NCBI GenBank assembly: GCA_003165595.1 | Contig: PLWQ01000033.1 | Location: forward strand, 21,085 to 85,084 | DNA from: Fibrobacterota bacterium | GTDB taxonomy: Bacteria > Fibrobacterota > Chitinivibrionia > Chitinivibrionales > FEN-1185 | Direction: 5' to 3' | DNA: 64,000 nucleotides | Shown here: one piece after another, positions 43,092 to 51,610 of the stretch | How the letters are laid out: every line of letters starts with the position of its first letter | Numbering within the stretch: the first letter of the stretch is position 1 | Translations under genes and position numbers: made by a program | The notes under the pieces: generated by a model | The model's input: only the letters and a program-made list of their open reading frames with translations | What the model was told of the DNA's origin: nothing | The model's database searches: none

Positions 43092-43880
43092 TTAGACATG
43101 GTCCGCATACCTCCACCATGCAACCGTGCCTAAAAACCCAAGCAAGATCGTTGCGCAGTATATTGTCCAGCTTGCCGGGCCGGGATGCGGCAGCGCAGAT
43201 CCTGCCGCGCCTGAGACCAATGCCGGGAAAGCCCATGGAAAGTACTGCGCGGCGAGCGGCATGCCTACGCCTACGAGCTGGGTAAGGATAAGCGTCAGAA
43301 TGACAAAGCCAACCGGCAGCAGGTATCCGCGGCCGACGCCCGCCACAAGAGCCACGGGAGCACACAGCAGAATGGTGAGAATTGCGCTTTTTGTAAATAC
43401 TTCCAGGAATGGCCAGACCAGTCCGCCCGACCAGCCGGGAACATGCAGAGCCAGCCCGGTAATCATTCCGGCGGCAAGGAGCGTAGCGGCGAGCGCGATA
43501 TTCCAGATGAAGCCTATCGCGAATTTCGCCGATACGATTGCGAAACGGGAAACCGGCAGCGCGAGCAGATCTTTTACAGTGCGGTCGGAGAATTCACGGC
43601 CAAATATCCAGCTCGTGACAATGCCGAAACCCATGACACCCAGCGCCAGAATACTCTGAACGAGAAACCCGAAGAAGGATGGCCAATCGCCTTTTCCTAT
43701 CGCCGAGGTCTTGGCGCTCAGCGTTGCCGACCTGCCCGAGATTTCCGGATGCTGAGCGACGAACATCAGAAGGCCCATCACGATTCCGATAAAAGCGAAA
43801 ACCGCAACGGTTCCTATGAGCATTTTTGACCGCCGCACCTTGAGGCTTTCAACCCACAGCGCCGAGCCAAATCCGTTCAT
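43092..43880 (-). CDS. ABC-2 type transporter permease
   Basis: 262 residues with six hydrophobic helices. The opening MNGFGSALWVESLKVRRSKM and the loop IFGREFSDRTVKDLLALPVSR are typical of ABC-2 permeases of the bacitracin/NosY type. It overlaps the ATPase gene by 4 bp and forms a two-gene exporter with it. The cargo is unknown. Confidence 0.85.
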   Translation of the reverse strand: MNGFGSALWVESLKVRRSKMLIGTVAVFAFIGIVMGLLMFVAQHPEISGRSATLSAKTSAIGKGDWPSFFGFLVQSILALGVMGFGIVTSWIFGREFSDRTVKDLLALPVSRFAIVSAKFAIGFIWNIALAATLLAAGMITGLALHVPGWSGGLVWPFLEVFTKSAILTILLCAPVALVAGVGRGYLLPVGFVILTLILTQLVGVGMPLAAQYFPWAFPALVSGAAGSALPHPGPASWTIYCATILLGFLGTVAWWRYADHV

Positions 43881-44815
43881 GCCGCTCCTCCCGCTGATCC
43901 AACCACGCGCAGAAAATACGATTCCAGGTCCTCTTCGTCCGCCTTCAGCATGAAGGGCACGATGCCGGCCTGAACAAGCATGGAGTTGATATTGTCCGGC
44001 TTGTCAATTGCCGCCGAATCAAGAATCTCCAGAAAGCCGTTTTCCGCCAAAGTGGCCCTGAATCCCTTTTGGGAGAGAAAATCGGATGCGGCGGAAGGAT
44101 CGCGGACTCCCAGCAAAAGCCGACGCTTGCGCTCGCGGTCAAGCTCAGTTGCGTCCATTTCCCTCACAAGCCTGCCCCGATGAATGATTCCGATGCGCGT
44201 TGCAACCTTTGATACTTCTCCCAGAATGTGGCTGGACACAAACACCGTAGCCCCGCGGTTTTGCGCCAGATCGGTCAGCAGCTCCCGGATTTCCACTATT
44301 CCGGCAGGGTCAAGCCCGTTTGCAGGTTCGTCGAGGATAAGAATGTCCGGATTATGGATGAGTGCCTTTGCCAGGCCGAGCCGCTGAGAATTGCCAAGCG
44401 AGAGGGTTCTTGCCTTTCTTGCCGAATACTGCGACAGGGCGAGGCGGTCCATCACCGAGTCCACCGCTTTGGGATCGGCAACCGCCCGCAGCCGCCTCAT
44501 TGCCTCCAGGTTTTCCCTCACCGTGAGTTCCGGATACGAATACGGCACCTCAACCAGGTATCCTGTCGATTTCCAGATGTCAAGGCTGCCCGCAGACACT
44601 TTTTTGCCGTCGATCCTTGCTTCACCCGAGCTTGGCCCGATCATTCCCAGGAGCATGCGGATGGTGGTCGTCTTTCCCGCCCCGTTGAGCCCCAAAAACC
44701 CGTAAATCTCGCCCTTGCGGACGCTGATGTTGATTGTGTCAACAGCCGTGAAGCGTCCGAATTTCTTGGTGAGGTCGTGTGTCTCGATGACGTTTGGCAT
44801 AGTGACCCGATTCAT
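43877..44815 (-). CDS. ABC transporter ATP-binding protein (bacitracin/NosF type)
   Basis: 312 residues from the ATG at 44815 (GGGGA upstream). The frame is open to 44980 but that part lies in intergenic repeats. Walker A LGLNGAGKTTT, the ABC signature LSLGNSQRLGLAKAL (a Gly-Asn-Ser variant of LSGGQ), Walker B ILILDEPANGLD, then the C-terminal domain seen in drug and lantibiotic exporters. It pairs with the permease at 43092. The unusual signature still fits the family. Confidence 0.85.
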   Translation of the reverse strand: MNRVTMPNVIETHDLTKKFGRFTAVDTINISVRKGEIYGFLGLNGAGKTTTIRMLLGMIGPSSGEARIDGKKVSAGSLDIWKSTGYLVEVPYSYPELTVRENLEAMRRLRAVADPKAVDSVMDRLALSQYSARKARTLSLGNSQRLGLAKALIHNPDILILDEPANGLDPAGIVEIRELLTDLAQNRGATVFVSSHILGEVSKVATRIGIIHRGRLVREMDATELDRERKRRLLLGVRDPSAASDFLSQKGFRATLAENGFLEILDSAAIDKPDNINSMLVQAGIVPFMLKADEEDLESYFLRVVGSAGGAA

Positions 44816-44959
44816 TCTGTTCCCCGCCGCGAAGCGGCGCACCGCAATGGATGCGTTGCGAAGGCGTGACGCGCCCAATAAGAAGGGCGCAATTTGGCAC
44901 GGACGCCTCGCGAGCGTCAAGCGAGCGACCTTGGCGCGCCCCTTTGCTGGAAGGGGTGT

Positions 44960-45031
44960 GGGTGCCATGTAGGGGCGCAAAATTTTGCGCCCCTACATGG
45001 CACCCCAGGGGAAACCGGCTACGGTTTCCCC
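44960..45031. repeat. 46-bp perfect palindrome followed by the GGGGAAACCG hairpin
   Basis: 44960-45005 is a perfect palindrome with 23-bp arms and no spacer (centre CGCAAAATTTTGCG). Two bases later, 45008-45017 and 45022-45031 form a second perfect hairpin followed by ACCA. The same pair order seems cut at the left edge of the window (26-50). The gap 44816-45061 has other small inverted repeats (for example GGGCGC/GCGCCC) and no gene. Confidence 0.85.
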
Positions 45032-45061
45032 ACCAGCCATTCACTACTATTGTCTATTAAG

Positions 45062-46300
45062 CTAGACACTCTTTATCGCATCCACCACGTTCATCCCCGC
45101 CGCCTGACGCGCGGGCGCCACCGACACGAGCGCGGCAAGCACCGTGCCCAGAACAACCGAATAGATGATGTTTGCAGCGCCTATCGTCGGGTATAGCACA
45201 TTGTCAAGCGGGATGCTTATCCTGCTCATGTACGCCGTGAGATCGAGCCCGTAAGCGTGGAAGATTGCCACGGACGCGCCGCCCAGCGCAACGCCTGCCA
45301 GGCTTCCCACAAACCCGAGCGCCATGCCTTCCACCAGGAACATGATTAGCACCTGGCTTCTCCGAAAGCCCATGGATTTGAGAATGCCGATCTCCTTGCG
45401 ACGTTCCAGCACCGCCATCATCATGATGTTGCTGATGATGAACGCCCCCAGCAGCGCGATAACCACATAGATCCACTCGTAGATGCGCGTGACGAGCACC
45501 ACGGTGGTGTAGGTATCGCCGATGTGCGTCCAGGATGTCACGCAAATTGACGTATCGGATATGCCTGCCCGTATGCGGTTTGCCACCATGTCGGCATTGC
45601 GGTAGTTCTTGAGCATGATGATGATTTGCTGGACCGCGTCTCCGGTGCGCAGAAGGTCTTGCGCGTCGCTCAGGCCTATCTGGAGCATCCTGTCGTCGAA
45701 CACGTTCATGCCTGTGGAAAAAAGCCCTACGATCACGAATTTCTTCAGGTGCAAGGCATAATCGCTTCCCGAGGTCATCATGCGAACCGTGTCGCCCACA
45801 CGGTACCGCAGGTTCTTTGCCAGAGCGCTGCCCAGGATGAGGTCGCGTGGTCCGGAAAGATACCGTCCGCCCGGAAGGATCGACTTCTGCAGAAGAAGAA
45901 GGTTCTTTTCCTTTTCCGGATCACCGGCAAGCGCAAGCGCCGACTTGTTGAGACCGTTGTTGGAAAGGAGCACGCCGAAGGTTATCCGGGGGGAAACGAG
46001 TTCGATTTCGCGGGCAACGGCAGGGTCGCGTTCGATGGCGCGAATAATGGAATCGGGCCTGGGAACCGTGTAGGTAACGGGAAGAAATCTGCTGCGTTCC
46101 TCGAACTTTTTTGCCGCTATGCGGATATGACCAGCGTCGTTCTTGGTGGCGTTCTTGACAAACGATTGCACGAAGCCGCTCACGAACCCCTGCGCAAACA
46201 CGATAACCGAGAGCGAAATGGCCACCGACACAAACGCAAGGATCGACCGGCGCCTGTTTCTGCCCACGTTCCTCATTGCTAGACGGATGAGAGAGAACAT
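45062..46300 (-). CDS. FtsX-family ABC transporter permease (LolC/E-like)
   Basis: 412 residues. N-terminal helix after RNVGRNRRRSILAFVSVAIS, then a large periplasmic domain (about 45-270) and three C-terminal helices with AFIISNIMMMAVLERRKEIG, GFRRSQVLIMFLVEG and PARQAAGMNVVDAI. These are the FtsX/MacB-type permease signatures. It lies downstream of a second FtsX-type permease and an ATPase, so the pair probably forms a LolCDE-like heterodimer working with the LolA-like carrier. Confidence 0.85.
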   Translation of the reverse strand: MFSLIRLAMRNVGRNRRRSILAFVSVAISLSVIVFAQGFVSGFVQSFVKNATKNDAGHIRIAAKKFEERSRFLPVTYTVPRPDSIIRAIERDPAVAREIELVSPRITFGVLLSNNGLNKSALALAGDPEKEKNLLLLQKSILPGGRYLSGPRDLILGSALAKNLRYRVGDTVRMMTSGSDYALHLKKFVIVGLFSTGMNVFDDRMLQIGLSDAQDLLRTGDAVQQIIIMLKNYRNADMVANRIRAGISDTSICVTSWTHIGDTYTTVVLVTRIYEWIYVVIALLGAFIISNIMMMAVLERRKEIGILKSMGFRRSQVLIMFLVEGMALGFVGSLAGVALGGASVAIFHAYGLDLTAYMSRISIPLDNVLYPTIGAANIIYSVVLGTVLAALVSVAPARQAAGMNVVDAIKSV

Positions 46301-46419
46301 CTGTTACCTCGTCGGATGATTACATTCCAGATTCCAGATTGCAAATTCCAGATTGAAAAACCGCTGGACATTCTGAATTCTTGTTTTAGACTGTCAACTT
46401 TCAACTCTGGTGACATTGA

Positions 46420-47676
46420 TCAATTGAAACGTAGCGCCTCGGTCACCGGTATTTTCGACGCCCTGCGCGCCGGAAGTATCCCGGCAACGGTCGCAACCGC
46501 GATGCCGAGCACAAAGACCACCACAGTGGCCGCCACGTTCCATTCCCCGTACACATTACCGGCAATGCCGTAGGAGGCGGTGGCGATGCTGCCCGCGACC
46601 TTCTCCATAGGAATGCCCTTTGTCACAAGCAGCAGATTGAGGAGCGAACCAAGAACGCAGCCGAGCACGCTTCCCAGCAGGCCGGTAATCACTCCTTCCA
46701 GAACGAACATTGCCGAAATTTCCTGCGGCTTCATGCCGTGCGCGCGCAGCACGCCGATTTCCCGGATGCGTTCATACACGCTCATGAACACGGTATTGAA
46801 GATACCCACAACGGCGATCACGAGAATGATTCCCATTATGATAAACCCGCTCATGCGCTTTGCGTGTGTGAGTTCCATCACGCCGGCGCCAAGGTCCAAG
46901 AACGAGTTGACGCGCAGGGAAGGAAAATCGGCCTGAAGATGTTTTTGGATATCTCGCGTCTCGGCCGAAAAAGCCGGAAGGCTTCCGGTCCTCGCAACCG
47001 CGACATCAAGCTCGGTGGTTGAGTTTTCCAGATCAAGAAAATCGTTCGCGGCGGCAAATGTCATGAACACGCCGCTGTGGTTGATGCCCGGATCGGCCGT
47101 GGAAAGCACGCCCACGATTTTGAACACATCGGCGTTGCGGCTGTCGTATTTGGTAAGAGCGTACAGCGTGATATTGTCGCCCACGCCCACACCCAGGTCC
47201 TGCGCAAGCTGCCGCCCGATGATGATTTCCCGTGAATTGTCCGCACCGAAATACGAGCCCGTGAGGTACGGTTTAAGGCCGAACACCAGCGTGTCTGCTG
47301 CCGGATCTACAACCGTGCCCACCACCGGAACGGTTTCGTCGTAGTTGGACAATTGCCCAAGAAACTGGGTGCGCCGCGTAACATGGGAAACGCGTTTGTT
47401 CTGTGCCAGCGCCGCGGCCAGGGGAGCAAGCGAACTGTCGAGCGTCAGGTTGAGCGGGAATGACTCTTTGTCTTTGTCGTAGTCCGCGGTCTGGATCTTG
47501 AGCGCGCCGGACGAAAGGTTGATCAGGTTGTCGATGCTCATGCGGTCGACGCCGGTGAGCATGGAATCCATGCAGATGAACACGATGAGCCCGGCTGCGA
47601 TGGTGAGCGCCGAGAGAACCGTGCGCCGCTTATGGCGGCCGATGTTGCGAAATGCTATCTTGATGATCATCCCCAT
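46420..47676 (-). CDS. FtsX-family ABC transporter permease
   Basis: 418 residues. AFRNIGRHKRRTVLSALTIA and ICMDSMLTGVDRMSI lead into a periplasmic domain, then NTVFMSVYERIREIGVLRAHG, EISAMFVLEGVITGL and PARRASKIPVTEAL. Same architecture as the gene at 45062-46300 but different in sequence. The ATG is in the TAATG overlap with the ATPase stop, preceded by GGAGG. A phrase repeat begins 15 bp after its stop (46391-46405). Confidence 0.85.
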   Translation of the reverse strand: MGMIIKIAFRNIGRHKRRTVLSALTIAAGLIVFICMDSMLTGVDRMSIDNLINLSSGALKIQTADYDKDKESFPLNLTLDSSLAPLAAALAQNKRVSHVTRRTQFLGQLSNYDETVPVVGTVVDPAADTLVFGLKPYLTGSYFGADNSREIIIGRQLAQDLGVGVGDNITLYALTKYDSRNADVFKIVGVLSTADPGINHSGVFMTFAAANDFLDLENSTTELDVAVARTGSLPAFSAETRDIQKHLQADFPSLRVNSFLDLGAGVMELTHAKRMSGFIIMGIILVIAVVGIFNTVFMSVYERIREIGVLRAHGMKPQEISAMFVLEGVITGLLGSVLGCVLGSLLNLLLVTKGIPMEKVAGSIATASYGIAGNVYGEWNVAATVVVFVLGIAVATVAGILPARRASKIPVTEALRFN

Positions 47677-48365
47677 TACTGCCTCCGTTCGTCTTTCTCG
47701 ATTGCTCCGTCCCTCAGCGTGATGATGCGTTTGGCGTGGCGCTCCATGCGCAGGTCGTGCGTGGAAAAAACAAATGTGGTCGCACGCTCCGTGTTCATCC
47801 GTTGCATAATGGAGATCACGTCTTCGGCTGTCGTAGAGTCGAGATTGGCGGTGGGCTCATCGGCAAGCACCACGAGCGGATCCTTTACAAGCGCTCGTGC
47901 GATGGCCACGCGCTGCTCCTGTCCGCCGGAAAGTTCTTTGGGAAGGCGGTCGGCCATGCCGCCCAGTCCCACGCTCTCGATGACGGCCAAAGCTTTTTGC
48001 GCCATTTCCGCTTTCGAGTATTTGCGCTCGATCACAAGCGGCAGTTCTACGTTTTCCCGCACAGTGAGCACCGGAATTAGGTTATAGGATTGGAATATGA
48101 ACGCGATGTTATCGCGGCGGTAGTCCGAAAGCTGCTGTTCGGAAAGTCCGCCGAGCTCGCGGCCGTTGTACAGCACGCTTCCGCTCGTTGGCGTGTCGAG
48201 GCATCCCACGATATTGAGCAACGTGCTCTTTCCCGAGCCCGACGGGCCCACGATCGAAAGAAACTCGCCCTTTTCGATGGCAAGGTTCACGCCGGAAAGG
48301 GCCGTGACGCTTTTGTCACCCTTGCGGTATTCCTTCTTTACGTTCCTGATGTCGAGGAGAGGCAT
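47676..48365 (-). CDS. ABC transporter ATP-binding protein (LolD/MacB type)
   Basis: 229 residues. Walker A GPSGSGKST, signature LSGGQEQRVAIARAL, Walker B VVLADEPTANLDS and the switch STHDLRMERHAKR are all intact. Closest in form to LolD and MacB ATPases, which drive FtsX-type permeases. It is coupled to the next permease by a 1-bp TAATG overlap. Confidence 0.9.
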   Translation of the reverse strand: MPLLDIRNVKKEYRKGDKSVTALSGVNLAIEKGEFLSIVGPSGSGKSTLLNIVGCLDTPTSGSVLYNGRELGGLSEQQLSDYRRDNIAFIFQSYNLIPVLTVRENVELPLVIERKYSKAEMAQKALAVIESVGLGGMADRLPKELSGGQEQRVAIARALVKDPLVVLADEPTANLDSTTAEDVISIMQRMNTERATTFVFSTHDLRMERHAKRIITLRDGAIEKDERRQ

Positions 48366-48390
48366 GATAACAATGCTCCTTTCGATCCAG

Positions 48391-48479
48391 TTTAAAGTTC
48401 AAAGTTGAAAGTAGAAAGTTTCTACCGATTTGTTCTTCTTCCTGACTTTTGACTTTCAACTTTTAACTTTCAACTTTTT
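48391..48479. repeat. Short-phrase AT-rich repeat (AACTTTC units), two blocks
   Basis: Blocks at about 48391-48419 and 48447-48479 repeat AAGTTGAAAGT-like units. The second block encodes the last residues (KKLKVKS) and stop of the winged-helix gene. Similar blocks occur at 1394-1416, 46388-46405 and 49571-49592. Confidence 0.7.
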
Positions 48480-48776
48480 AATGAGCCCGTCCATTTGTTC
48501 CACGTATCGTTTGAGCGCCGTGCTGCCTTTTGCCGTGAGAGACGCCTGCGTGAGCGGCTTGTTGTCCCGGAACTCCTTGGTGATCCGTATGTATCCCGCT
48601 TCCTCGAGCGTCTTGAGTTGCACGGACAAATTCCCTGATGTAAACTCAAGCTTCTCCCGTATTTCGCCGAACGGAACGGCGCTCTTGTCGTGGCTGGCAA
48701 GGTAGGTGAGGATAAGCAGCCGCGCGCGTTCGTGAACGATCTTGTCGCTTACGAGTAAACTGATGTCAGGTTCCAC
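48456..48776 (-). CDS. Winged-helix transcriptional regulator (MarR/HTH_34-like)
   Basis: 106 residues. Helix-turn-helix region RARLLILTYLASHDKSAVPF, EIREKLEFTSGNLSVQLKTLEEAGYI followed by a wing (ITKEFRDNKPLTQASLT) and a C-terminal dimerisation helix. This single-domain type often precedes ABC or membrane protein genes and represses them. It lies 4 bp after the membrane protein gene and 90 bp before the ATPase. The tail KLKVKS comes from a repeat. Candidate operator: the AGTTTA-N5-TAAACT palindrome at 49481-49497. Confidence 0.8.
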   Translation of the reverse strand: MEPDISLLVSDKIVHERARLLILTYLASHDKSAVPFGEIREKLEFTSGNLSVQLKTLEEAGYIRITKEFRDNKPLTQASLTAKGSTALKRYVEQMDGLIKKLKVKS

Positions 48777-48780
48777 GTAC

Positions 48781-49455
48781 CTATGCCTCCGTCCGCTTCT
48801 TCGGCGGCAGATACCAGATGATGGTCAGAAGCAGCAATCCGCATCCAAGGGTGCTGGCCAGGCTCAGGAACGCGGAAACAGGGTTGAAAACAATAATGAC
48901 GCAGCCGGATATGATAAACCAATATGCCATGGCGAGAAACTCGTCCATCCTGAGCCATGAGTGAAAGGTGTTGTACAGGAGGCCGGCTCCTATGGACAAA
49001 ATGGGAATGATCAGATGTGAATTTCCGTGAAACCCCGCATAAACACAGGCGAACAGCATCACCAGTCCCGTGGGAATGAAATGGTGATACATGCGGGCGG
49101 AATAATACTCCTTGATAAGCCGGAGCCAGGTCATGCCGGGTTCAAAGGAGCGAGCGGATTTGAGGACGCCGGTATTCTTGATGACGCCGAGAAGGATGAA
49201 ATCAAGAGCGATGGCGCAGATGCCGATCACCTTGTAAGTCGTTGGAATCGCCGCAAACCTCCCGAAATGCCTGATGAGCATCTGAAAAACGCCGCAGAAC
49301 AGGAATATCGAGACCGCCGACAGCAGGATGGTAAGCCGGAGTGACGTCCGGAAGTCGATACGGTTGAGAATTGAGGCGTTCTTCTCAATGGCCTTTTTCA
49401 CAAAGGAAATGTCCTCTGTGAGCTGGCTTATTTGTTCGCGGGAAAGGTCCTCCAT
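48781..49455 (-). CDS. Membrane protein of unknown function
   Basis: 224 residues. N-terminal coiled coil (SREQISQLTEDISFVKKAIE), then about six hydrophobic helices. It shares an operon with the winged-helix regulator just downstream, an arrangement repeated in several bacteria with related pairs. The RBS AAAGGAGG is strong. No function can be read from the sequence. Confidence 0.7.
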   Translation of the reverse strand: MEDLSREQISQLTEDISFVKKAIEKNASILNRIDFRTSLRLTILLSAVSIFLFCGVFQMLIRHFGRFAAIPTTYKVIGICAIALDFILLGVIKNTGVLKSARSFEPGMTWLRLIKEYYSARMYHHFIPTGLVMLFACVYAGFHGNSHLIIPILSIGAGLLYNTFHSWLRMDEFLAMAYWFIISGCVIIVFNPVSAFLSLASTLGCGLLLLTIIWYLPPKKRTEA

Positions 49456-49480
49456 AAGGCCTCCTTTAGAATCGCAAAGT

Positions 49481-49497
49481 AGTTTATACTGTAAACT
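49481..49497. promoter_or_regulatory. Candidate operator AGTTTA-N5-TAAACT
   Basis: A perfect 6-bp inverted repeat with a 5-bp spacer, about 25-40 bp before the start of the membrane protein and winged-helix operon and in an AT-rich promoter-like stretch. Its size and place suit a dimeric winged-helix repressor. Confidence 0.45.
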
Positions 49498-49657
49498 TAT
49501 TTATAAATATAGCACAAAAGGGAGGCGGTGTCAAGGGATTTGATTCCACAGCAACTCTGGGGACTTGGAAAGTAGTTGAAAGTTCAAAGTTGATAGCGGG
49601 AGAATATTGACATTTCGTAATCTGATCTCAAGAATTGTGGCAACAACCTTCTACCCA

Positions 49658-49791
49658 GCGCCAGGTTGGACCGCCAGGCGCGCAAGAGCGCGGGGCCGGC
49701 CGACCCGGCCGATAGGCATAGGGCGGCCCGGCACCGAGGCCTGTGGCCGAGCCTAAAGGGAGAACCGCCGCTGCAAAGCAGCGGGGCGCCC
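49658..49791 (+). repeat. Composite GC-rich intergenic repeat, copy C
   Basis: In the 373-bp gap 49456-49828. It starts GCGCCAGGTTGGAC, has GGCACCGAGGCC at 49730-49741, and ends GGGGCGCCC at 49791, followed by a run of T (49795-49801). The terminal hairpin has 7-bp arms (49768-49774, 49778-49784) and loop AAA. It is very similar to copy D up to the hairpin. The rest of the gap holds the operator, a phrase repeat (49571-49592) and no gene. Confidence 0.8.
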
Positions 49792-49828
49792 TTATTTTTT
49801 TCAAGACCCGATCAAAAATAATTGGACC

Positions 49829-50968
49829 CTATTCCTCCAACATGTCCTCGTCTTCAACTGGCATAAACCACTTTTGCGCGATAAATGTCGGAATCACCGC
49901 GCTGGCCACCACGACGCCGACGAGAAGGGAATATTGTGATTGATTGATGATGCCAGCCTGCAGGCCGAAGAGGCTGGAAATAGTGCCGAAGGTGAGACCG
50001 GTGCTCATCAGGAGCGTGGTATACATGCTTCCCTTTGGAATGTATTTCTTTGCCAGAAAGTAAACTCCGAGGAATTTTGACGCTATCTTGAGGCCGAAGA
50101 AGAGGAGAAAGAGCCCGATTCCTGCGCCGATCATCGGATATGATATTCTCATGCCGCCCACGATAAAAAAGATCGGGGTTATGAGCGCGTAGGCCACGGT
50201 GCGGGTGCGCTTCATCACAAGGTGATGTTCCGCTTCTTTGGCAAAGTACCCCGACATGCAGAGGCCAAGGACAAAGGCGGGCAACACGGCGTGGCCGTTG
50301 CCGAGCTTTGCAAAGAAGATTAAGATAAGCAGAAGGACGAAAATGTACTTTATCTCAGATTCCACCACCTTGTTCTTGAACATGACATGATCAAAGAGGT
50401 AGTGGGAGAACTTGGAGGCCACAACAATGACTGCCGCGGATACCGCGTAGAACAGAAGCGTGAACCATGAGAGTTTCACAAAGATCACGCTCAGCGCAAG
50501 CGCGGTTCCCATGTCGGTGATGAAGGTGGATGCCATGAGCAATTTACCGATGCGTGTGTCCGACATGCCGCTCTCCACAAGCACCGAATAGACCACGGCA
50601 AGCGATGTTGTTGAAAGCGCGATGCCCGCCACGAGCGACGGACGCAGGTCCCAGTGAAGGCCGAAGCGGCACACGAGCATCACAACGGCAAACGGCACTG
50701 CAAAAGAAAATGCGCCGATGAGAAAACTTCCCTTGAAGTTTTCCCGCATCATCTTGGTGTCGATTTCCGTGCCGGCAAGGAAGGTAAGAATTATCCCGCC
50801 GAAGGTTGCAAGGTACTGCATCCATTCCTGCGTGTGAAGCCCAAGGTTGCCGGCAATCGACCCAAGGGCGATTTCGATGATGGCAACGGAAAGGCCGAGT
50901 CGCAGCGAAATGAGGCTGGCGACAAAAACAATAATGCCGACAATCAACGGGGTGGCGTCGGACAGCAT
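49829..50968 (-). CDS. CPA2-family cation:proton antiporter
   Basis: 379 residues from the ATG at 50968 (AGGAG 6 nt upstream; a TTG one codon earlier is in frame). About 11 or 12 hydrophobic helices. FLAGTEIDTKMMRENFKGSF and the LSTTSLAVVYSVLVESG block are the Kef/NapA-like core. The motif region around AGIALSTTS lacks the clear NapA ND pair, so ion specificity is uncertain. There is no C-terminal TrkA-N domain. Confidence 0.8.
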   Translation of the reverse strand: MLSDATPLIVGIIVFVASLISLRLGLSVAIIEIALGSIAGNLGLHTQEWMQYLATFGGIILTFLAGTEIDTKMMRENFKGSFLIGAFSFAVPFAVVMLVCRFGLHWDLRPSLVAGIALSTTSLAVVYSVLVESGMSDTRIGKLLMASTFITDMGTALALSVIFVKLSWFTLLFYAVSAAVIVVASKFSHYLFDHVMFKNKVVESEIKYIFVLLLILIFFAKLGNGHAVLPAFVLGLCMSGYFAKEAEHHLVMKRTRTVAYALITPIFFIVGGMRISYPMIGAGIGLFLLFFGLKIASKFLGVYFLAKKYIPKGSMYTTLLMSTGLTFGTISSLFGLQAGIINQSQYSLLVGVVVASAVIPTFIAQKWFMPVEDEDMLEE

Positions 50969-51158
50969 CAAATGCTCCTTGCAAAGGGGATCGTGGGTGC
51001 AAAAAGACGGGAATCTGCGTCGAAGTAGGAGTCATCAGCCAGTTGTAAGGCGGTTTGCGGTGAACTCCATCACCGTAATTGGACCGGACAGGGACCGTAT
51101 CGACCCGGGAATTCGTATTCTAACATGGATGAGGGACGCGCAACGCAAGAAATTTCCG

Positions 51159-51383
51159 TCACGAGCACCGGCTTCCCTTTTCCTGCTCCCAATGCTTGCG
51201 GAACGCGAGCGCATGCTGCTCGATCCATTCCTTGCAGATTTCGTTCATCGACCGGTCGTTGAGCGGGTCGTGACCCAGACGTTCACCCAGGTACCATTTG
51301 TATTTTTCGATCTCAACGATTTCGGCCTTGATCGTTTCCTCCATCTCCTTGCCGGAGACGGCGGCCCCGTTTTTTTGTTCCAT
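51159..51383 (-). CDS. Small conserved-looking hypothetical protein
   Basis: 74 residues. The segment IVEIEKYKWYLGERLGHDP with MNEICKEWIEQHALAFRKHWEQ is compact, charged and rich in aromatics. The sequence looks like a real globular alpha-helical gene, and a close RBS (AGGAG) supports it. No family name is known to me. It lies alone between the antiporter and hybrid kinase. The flanking gaps 50969-51158 and 51384-51610 hold nothing I recognise. Confidence 0.6.
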   Translation of the reverse strand: MEQKNGAAVSGKEMEETIKAEIVEIEKYKWYLGERLGHDPLNDRSMNEICKEWIEQHALAFRKHWEQEKGSRCS

Positions 51384-51610
51384 GCTCCTGCTTCACCGAT
51401 TAAATGATGCCCCCACCCCGCGGTAATTTTTCCCGGCAATCAACGCGGTTTCATCCACGACTGAAAACAAAATAATTCAAAAACCTGACATGAATACAAG
51501 AAAGTAACCCCATCGCACGCCCGACGTGTCACCGTACGACATCCCAGCGGCCGACCCGCTGCCGCAAAGACGTCCTGAGCCGGCGGGACATCTTCAGGAA
51601 AAATCGTCCG

